Shown here one piece after another: positions 6,013 to 9,782 of a DNA stretch of 9,782 nt; position 1 is the stretch's first letter, and each line of letters starts with the position of its first letter. The DNA lies in contig JAABPT010000008.1 of NCBI GenBank assembly GCA_011391855.1, forward strand, positions 1 through 9,782, read 5' to 3'. Under the pieces are notes generated by a model. That model saw only the letters and a program-made list of their open reading frames with translations, was not told where the DNA came from and ran no database searches. The stretch comes from Burkholderiales bacterium (lineage in GTDB: Bacteria; Pseudomonadota; Gammaproteobacteria; Burkholderiales; Burkholderiaceae_C). The translations under genes were made by a program, and so were the position numbers.

Positions 6013-7340
6013 GCTCCCGGCGCCTGCGCGCCTTCCTCCAGCGGCAAGCGCACGCAGGCGGCCGTGCCACCGCCCGGCCGGGGCCGCAGCTCGACCGTCC
6101 AGCCGTTGGAACTGGCGATCTGGCGCACGATGGCCAGCCCGAGCCCGCTGCCGCCGGTGCGGCTGCTGCGCGAGGCCTCCAGCCGATGGAAGGGGCGGAA
6201 CACCGCCTCGCGCTCGCTCTCGGGGATGCCGGGGCCGCGATCGAGCACGCAGATCTCCACCTGCCCGTCGGCAATCGAATATTCGACGTCGACCGGCCGG
6301 CCCGCACCGTAGCGGGTGGCGTTGTCCACCAGGTTGCTCAGGATGCGCTTCAGCGCCAGCGGCCGCGCGCGCATGCGGCATTCGGGCCCGCGGTGGCCAC
6401 GGATCTCGACGCCGGCGTGGTCGTGCTCGGCCGCCACTTCGCGCAGCAGGTCGCACAGGTCGAGGTCGACCGATTCACGTTCCGAGAAGTCGCGGCCCAC
6501 GTCCAGGCAGCGCGCGATCAGCTCGTTCATGGCGTCGACGTCGTGCAGCATGCGCTGCAGCAGGTCCGGGTCGGGCTTCTCCGACATCATGCCCAGCGCC
6601 AGGCGGATGCGCGCCAGCGGCGAGCGCAGGTCGTGCGAGATGCCGGCCAGCAAGGTGGTGCGATTGGCCAGCAACTCCTCCACCTGGGCACCCATGCGGT
6701 TGAACTCGCGCGCCAGCACGGCCAGCTCGGCCGGCCCCGTCTCCGGCAACGGCGCCGGCCGCCGGCCCTGTCCGATCGGTTGCGTGGCCGTCGCCAGGCG
6801 CGCCAGTGGCTTGATGAGCCAACGCGCCACCACCGCGGCCGTCAACACCGTGACCACGGCGCCGACGCCGAGCACCAGCAGCAGCGCGAGCGATGGTTGC
6901 ACCGCCACCCGGTCGGCGGCAAAACCCACGCGTACCGTCTCCTGACCCGCCGGCAGGTCGGCCCAGTACCAGGCTTGGCCGTCGGCCGCCTCGGTGTACC
7001 GCAGGGCGATGCGCCGGCCGCTGCGCGCGGACAGCGCCGCCTCAAGCAGGTGCCAGTAGGGCAGCACGTGCACGAAGTCAGCCGTCTCACCCGCCGGTTC
7101 CTGCACGCGCAGCCGGTGCACGCGCAGCAGCCGTTCCTGCAGCGGTGGCCTTTCACGGCGGTCGGCGGCCTGCCACGCGCGGGCCGCGTCGACCATCAGC
7201 GCGCCGAAGTCGTCGGTGGCCTGGCGCCCCAGCGGCACCAGGGCAAACTGGGTGACGACCATGATGGCAAAAGCCTGGAAGGCGATCGAGACCATCGCGA
7301 TCACCAACACGATGCGGCCGAACAGCGTGCGCGGCGCCAT
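6003..7340 (-). CDS. Sensor histidine kinase, EnvZ-like with HAMP domain
   Basis: This 445-residue inner-membrane kinase pairs with the response regulator just upstream. Order of parts: transmembrane helix 1 (~9-31), periplasmic sensor region (~32-148, no cysteine), transmembrane helix 2 (~149-173), HAMP (~172-225), H-box with phospho-acceptor His236 in ISHDLRSPLARIRLALG, then the ATPase domain with N-box SNLVDNATRYG, G1 LDRGPGIPESE, F-box FRPFHRL and G2 GGSGLGLAIVRQ. The HAMP-EFNRMGAQVEELLANRTTLLAGISHD junction and the short H-box are those of EnvZ-type kinases. The start is ambiguous: an ATG at 7340 has GAGG 8 bases upstream, while an in-frame GTG at 7349 also has GAGG 7 bases upstream. Either way the start lies within 20 bases of the regulator's stop. 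The signal sensed is unknown; the periplasmic loop matches nothing I recognise. Confidence 0.93.
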   Translation of the reverse strand: MAPRTLFGRIVLVIAMVSIAFQAFAIMVVTQFALVPLGRQATDDFGALMVDAARAWQAADRRERPPLQERLLRVHRLRVQEPAGETADFVHVLPYWHLLEAALSARSGRRIALRYTEAADGQAWYWADLPAGQETVRVGFAADRVAVQPSLALLLVLGVGAVVTVLTAAVVARWLIKPLARLATATQPIGQGRRPAPLPETGPAELAVLAREFNRMGAQVEELLANRTTLLAGISHDLRSPLARIRLALGMMSEKPDPDLLQRMLHDVDAMNELIARCLDVGRDFSERESVDLDLCDLLREVAAEHDHAGVEIRGHRGPECRMRARPLALKRILSNLVDNATRYGAGRPVDVEYSIADGQVEICVLDRGPGIPESEREAVFRPFHRLEASRSSRTGGSGLGLAIVRQIASSNGWTVELRPRPGGGTAACVRLPLEEGAQAPGAPP

Positions 7341-7358
7341 GGCGGGCACCTCAGCGCC

Positions 7359-8069
7359 TCAGGGCGGTGCCGCGCCGCGCAGCGAGAACAGGTAGCCCTC
7401 GCCCCAGACGGTGCGCAGGTAGACCGGCCGCGCCGGATCGACCTCGATCTTGCGGCGCAACCGGGTCACGCGCACGTCGACCATGCGGTCGAAGGGTGCG
7501 CGCTCGTAGCCCTTGAGCAGGTCGACCAGGGTGTCGCGGCTGAGCACGCGGCCGGGGTGGTCGAGCAGCACCTTGAGCAGGGCGAATTCGGCGCCCGAAA
7601 GCGCCACCTCCTCGCCGTTGCGCGTCAGCCGATGCGACTCCAGGTCGACGGCGTACGGACCGAAGCGGCGCAGCCGGCCACGGCTGTCGGCCGGCGGTTG
7701 GCGCCGCCGCAGCACGGCGGCCACGCGCGCCAGCAACTCGCGGTGGCTGAAGGGCTTGGGCAGGTAGTCGTCGGCACCCACCTCCAGGCCGACGATGCGG
7801 TCGACCTCCTGGCCCCGCGCCGACAACATGATGATCGCCGGCCCGCCTTGTGCGCTGAGCGCGCGCGCCAGCGACAGACCGTCCTCGCCCGGCAGCATGA
7901 CGTCGAGCAGCACCAGGTCCACCGGCTGGCACGCCAGGTGCCGCTTCATCGCCTCGCCGTCCGCGACGCCGGCGACGGCATAGCCGTTGTCGGCCAGGTA
8001 GCGCACGAGCAGGTCGCGCAGGCCCTCGTCGTCGTCGACCACCAGCAGGTGCGATCGCGCGCTCGTCAT
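7359..8069 (-). CDS. OmpR-family response regulator
   Basis: This 236-residue cytoplasmic DNA-binding regulator has a receiver domain with acidic pocket VDDDE (Asp12-14), phospho-acceptor Asp56 in LVLLDVMLPGEDG, Ser83 (MLSARG) and Lys105 (YLPKPF). A linker at ~122-134 leads to an OmpR/PhoB winged helix: LSGAEFALLKVLLDHPGRVL (158-177), then RDTLVDLLKG, DVRVTRLRRKIE and the wing RTVWGEGYLFSL. I chose the ATG at 8069 because MTSARSHLLVVDDDE is the usual receiver start; an in-frame start at 8126 would add 19 unrelated residues and run through the divergent promoter. The kinase gene follows within 20 bases, so the two are co-transcribed. The 119-base gap to the divergent heme-protein operon makes that operon its likely target, as well as its own gene. 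Confidence 0.95.
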   Translation of the reverse strand: MTSARSHLLVVDDDEGLRDLLVRYLADNGYAVAGVADGEAMKRHLACQPVDLVLLDVMLPGEDGLSLARALSAQGGPAIIMLSARGQEVDRIVGLEVGADDYLPKPFSHRELLARVAAVLRRRQPPADSRGRLRRFGPYAVDLESHRLTRNGEEVALSGAEFALLKVLLDHPGRVLSRDTLVDLLKGYERAPFDRMVDVRVTRLRRKIEVDPARPVYLRTVWGEGYLFSLRGAAPP

Positions 8070-8089
8070 GGCGTCGTCCGGAGCCCCCG

Positions 8090-8105
8090 TTGAAACACCT
8101 TGAAA
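8090..8105. promoter_or_regulatory. TTGAAA direct repeat, candidate response-regulator box
   Basis: TTGAAA occurs at 8090-8095 and again at 8100-8105, exactly 10 bases apart, in the 119-base gap between the divergent regulator and heme-protein genes. OmpR-family dimers usually bind two direct half-sites spaced about one helical turn apart, so this is a natural candidate. AAATG recurs at 8103, 8134 and 8150 but without regular spacing. No clear -35/-10 pair was found on either strand. Binding is inferred. Confidence 0.42.
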
Positions 8106-8188
8106 TGACTGGCGGTCAGGTGACACAGCCGCGAAATGCCGCCCTCGTCAAATGTGCCACATCGCACGACGCGAGCCCGGGAGCAAAA

Positions 8189-8956
8189 GTGAACCGAAGC
8201 ATGGCCATCCTGCTTGCAGCCGCGCTGCCCGCCCTGGCGGCAGCCGCCGACCCGGTCGGCGTGGCCGCCAAGGGCGGATTCCCGGAATACCTGTTCATCG
8301 AAAAGGTCACGCGCTCCGAAGCGGAAGCCACGGCGCAGAAGCTGGCCAAGGCCGTGATGGCCGGCCGCATGATCATCTTCGCGCATGGCGCCAAGATCAC
8401 CGACGCCAGCCTGGGCGACAAGGGTTTCGGCGGCGCCTTCTTCGAGGAGCAGTGGCGCCGCAGCACCGACGACCTGACGATCGACGCGACGCCGGCGCAG
8501 AAGCGCATCCTCGACAAGCTGTTCTGGGCCGGGCGCCAGGTCATGGACAACAACCAGGATCGCATCAACACCCCGGGCGTGGCCTGGAAGCACTTCCTGC
8601 CCGCCAAGTGGGAGCGCGAGATGGGGCAGGTGCTCACGGCGCGCACCGGCATCATCGTCAAGCAACCCGGCCGCACCTACCGCAGCCCGGTCAACGTGCC
8701 CGACGACCTGGAGCGCGCGACGCTCGAACATTTCATTCAGGCCGGGCACGCCGAGAACAAGCCCCGCAGCGTCGCCACCAGCATGGGCAAGCAGGCGGTG
8801 GTCCGCTACATGGAACCGATCCGGCTCATGGTGCCCTGCCTGCCCTGCCACGGCAATCCCAAGGGCACGCCCGACATGCTGGGCTTTCAGAAGGACGGGC
8901 TCGAGGCCGGTGACGTGATCGGCCTGATGAGCGTGACGCTGGCGGTCAGCGACTGA
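8189..8956 (+). CDS. Exported DUF3365 (Tll0287-like) heme-domain protein
   Basis: This 255-residue protein has a short signal peptide (MNRSMAILLAAALPALAAAA, 1-20, cleavage near Ala/Asp-Pro) and so should be periplasmic, with no further membrane segment. The rest resembles DUF3365: a helical N-terminal part, RSPVNVPDDLERATLEHF (~166-183), VVRYMEPIRL, then the heme c site CLPCHG (Cys217, Cys220, His221) and a closing GFQKDG...GDVIGLMSVTLAV. In the family this fold often acts as a redox or ligand sensor input; here it stands alone, without a kinase or cyclase domain. I chose the GTG at 8189 because GGGAG (8179-8183) lies 5 bases before it and it gives Asn-Arg ahead of the hydrophobic core. The longer ATG at 8090 would spoil the signal peptide, and an ATG at 8201 is also possible. 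The cytochrome gene follows after 21 bases. Confidence 0.83.
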   Translation: MNRSMAILLAAALPALAAAADPVGVAAKGGFPEYLFIEKVTRSEAEATAQKLAKAVMAGRMIIFAHGAKITDASLGDKGFGGAFFEEQWRRSTDDLTIDATPAQKRILDKLFWAGRQVMDNNQDRINTPGVAWKHFLPAKWEREMGQVLTARTGIIVKQPGRTYRSPVNVPDDLERATLEHFIQAGHAENKPRSVATSMGKQAVVRYMEPIRLMVPCLPCHGNPKGTPDMLGFQKDGLEAGDVIGLMSVTLAVSD

Positions 8957-8977
8957 ATTTTCAACGGAGAACACACA

Positions 8978-9589
8978 GTGATCAAAGCAATGTCCCTGGC
9001 CCTGGGCACTTCGGCGACCCTGCTCGTCGCGTCCCTCACCGCACCGGCCCTGGCCGCCGATCCGCCCCCGAAGGCCGACCCCCAGCGTGGCGCCGAGTTG
9101 ATGCAGAAGCAGATGTCGCAGATGACGCCCGAACTGGTCGAGCGGGCCAAGGCCCTGTCGCCCGAGATCAAGCAGTTCCTGATGCACGTGGCCCTGCGCC
9201 ACGAGCGGCGCAGCGACACGCTGACACTGGTGCAGGTGATGCAAGAGATCCTTGCCGACTACCAGACCATCGGCGCGGCCATCGCCACCGACAACGGCGC
9301 GATGGCCGCCGACGCGGCGCGCCGGCTGGCGCTGCACCGGCTGCCGCGCGGCGGCATGCTGCCCTACCTGCCGTTCGACAAGGTGACGGACGAAGGCCTG
9401 TCGGTGCTGCCGGCGATGGAGGTCGCCGTCGAAGGCAACGCGACCAAGCTGGCCGAGGCCGCCGAGCAAGGCGACATGATCGGTGCCGCCAATTACTACG
9501 GCGCGGTGACCACCGGTTGCGTGGCCTGCCACAACCATTTCCGCGGCCAGCCGGGCGCCACGGCCTACACGCCGCGCCTGCGCAAATAG
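8978..9589 (+). CDS. Exported c-type cytochrome with C-terminal heme site (cytochrome c'-like)
   Basis: This 203-residue protein has a clear signal peptide (~1-27, SLALGTSATLLVASLTAPAL then ALA-AD). The mature ~176 residues are almost all helical and carry a single heme c motif, CVACHNHFRG (Cys181, Cys184, His185), about 20 residues from the end. A C-terminal CxxCH followed by xxFR is the mark of class II cytochromes (c'/c556), but this one is longer than the usual ~130 residues and I cannot assign a subfamily. Methionines are many (e.g. LMQKQMSQM), so a His/Met heme is possible. The GTG at 8978 has GGAG 8 bases upstream; an ATG at 8990 is in frame. It likely carries electrons in the periplasm or binds a small gas. 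It is the middle gene of an operon with 20- to 21-base gaps. Confidence 0.8.
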   Translation: MIKAMSLALGTSATLLVASLTAPALAADPPPKADPQRGAELMQKQMSQMTPELVERAKALSPEIKQFLMHVALRHERRSDTLTLVQVMQEILADYQTIGAAIATDNGAMAADAARRLALHRLPRGGMLPYLPFDKVTDEGLSVLPAMEVAVEGNATKLAEAAEQGDMIGAANYYGAVTTGCVACHNHFRGQPGATAYTPRLRK

Positions 9590-9609
9590 TCGACATGCGG
9601 AGCCCATCG

Positions 9610-9782
9610 ATGACATCACACCCGAAAGCCGGCGTCCTGGCTGCCCTGCCGCTGGCGGCACTGGTTGCCTTCGCGCCCCAAGCCGCCGCCACCAACGGCG
9701 ACCAGATGCTCGGCCTGTCGGCCATCCAGAACGGCATGGCCGGCGCAGTGGTGGCCGCGCCGCAGGACGCGACCACCGTGCT
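9610..9782 (+). CDS. Putative OMPP1/FadL-type outer-membrane protein, N-terminus (cut by window end)
   Basis: 57 codons are visible. A signal peptide (~1-27, VLAALPLAALVAFAPQAAA) is followed by TNGDQMLGLSAIQNGMAGAV and VAAPQDATTV. This resembles the mature start of the OMPP1/FadL/TodX family, where an Asn-Gly-x-x-x-x-G segment is followed by a 'GMGGA' turn and a 'D-A-x-x-x-x-N-P-A' hatch motif. Such proteins are 14-stranded barrels that pass hydrophobic molecules. GGAG (9599-9602) stands 7 bases before the ATG at 9610; another in-frame ATG lies at 9595 without such a site. The family call rests on few residues; another exported protein cannot be excluded. Confidence 0.58.
   Translation, partial: MTSHPKAGVLAALPLAALVAFAPQAAATNGDQMLGLSAIQNGMAGAVVAAPQDATTV

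Noticed and set aside
5895..8093. 732-codon open frame on the plus strand opposite the two-component genes
   Set aside because: It is the mirror of the kinase and regulator, rich in Arg/Gln/His/Ala with no recognisable motif. The minus-strand genes have full catalytic motifs.
8090..8956. Longer ATG start (8090) for the DUF3365 gene
   Set aside because: It would add 33 residues ahead of a good signal peptide and cross the TTGAAA repeats; the GTG at 8189 has a proper ribosome site.
8066..9661. 531-codon minus-strand frame over the heme-protein genes
   Set aside because: The plus-strand genes have signal peptides, heme motifs and ribosome sites; the minus frame has none of these.

Overview
The window is high-GC DNA with densely packed genes. 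It most likely comes from a sulfur-oxidising betaproteobacterium of the Burkholderiales/Thiobacillus type. That placement is inferred from GC content, codon use and gene content; no marker gene fixes the genus. The core is a sat-aprB-aprA set: ATP sulfurylase plus both subunits of dissimilatory APS reductase. These enzymes interconvert sulfite, APS and sulfate. The neighbouring periplasmic c-type heme proteins make the oxidative direction (sulfite to sulfate with ATP gain) more likely than sulfate reduction.

Layout, left to right. (1) The first 147 bases hold the N-terminus of a LysR-type regulator on the minus strand, divergent from the sulfur operon. A perfect 7-bp dyad lies over its start codon. 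(2) 148-383 is the divergent control region. It is AT-rich near the regulator and contains three CAACCG hexamers and a possible 31-codon leader ORF whose stop overlaps the sat start as ATGA. (3) 384-4164 is sat-aprB-aprA, closed by a strong intrinsic terminator at 4196-4228. (4) 4243-5512 is a two-gene unit with a 14-base overlap: a YkgJ-type cysteine-cluster protein and a MazG-like nucleotide pyrophosphohydrolase. (5) 5525-8069, on the minus strand, holds an OmpR-family response regulator, its HAMP sensor kinase, and a single-domain rhodanese 88 bases further on. (6) From 8189, divergent from the regulator, comes a plus-strand operon: an exported DUF3365/Tll0287-like heme protein, an exported c-type cytochrome with its heme site near the C-terminus, and the start of what looks like an OMPP1/FadL-type outer-membrane protein, cut by the window end.

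The APS genes carry out cytoplasmic sulfite oxidation and substrate-level phosphorylation, probably under the LysR protein. No AprM or Qmo electron-acceptor gene lies next to aprBA in this window, so the route from APS reductase to the quinone pool is not visible here. The right half reads as a separate envelope redox module: a two-component system facing two periplasmic heme proteins and an outer-membrane channel. Two TTGAAA hexamers 10 bases apart in the shared promoter are a plausible site for the response regulator. The link between the two halves is inference from proximity. I see no tRNA, rRNA, CRISPR array, insertion sequence or prophage gene.
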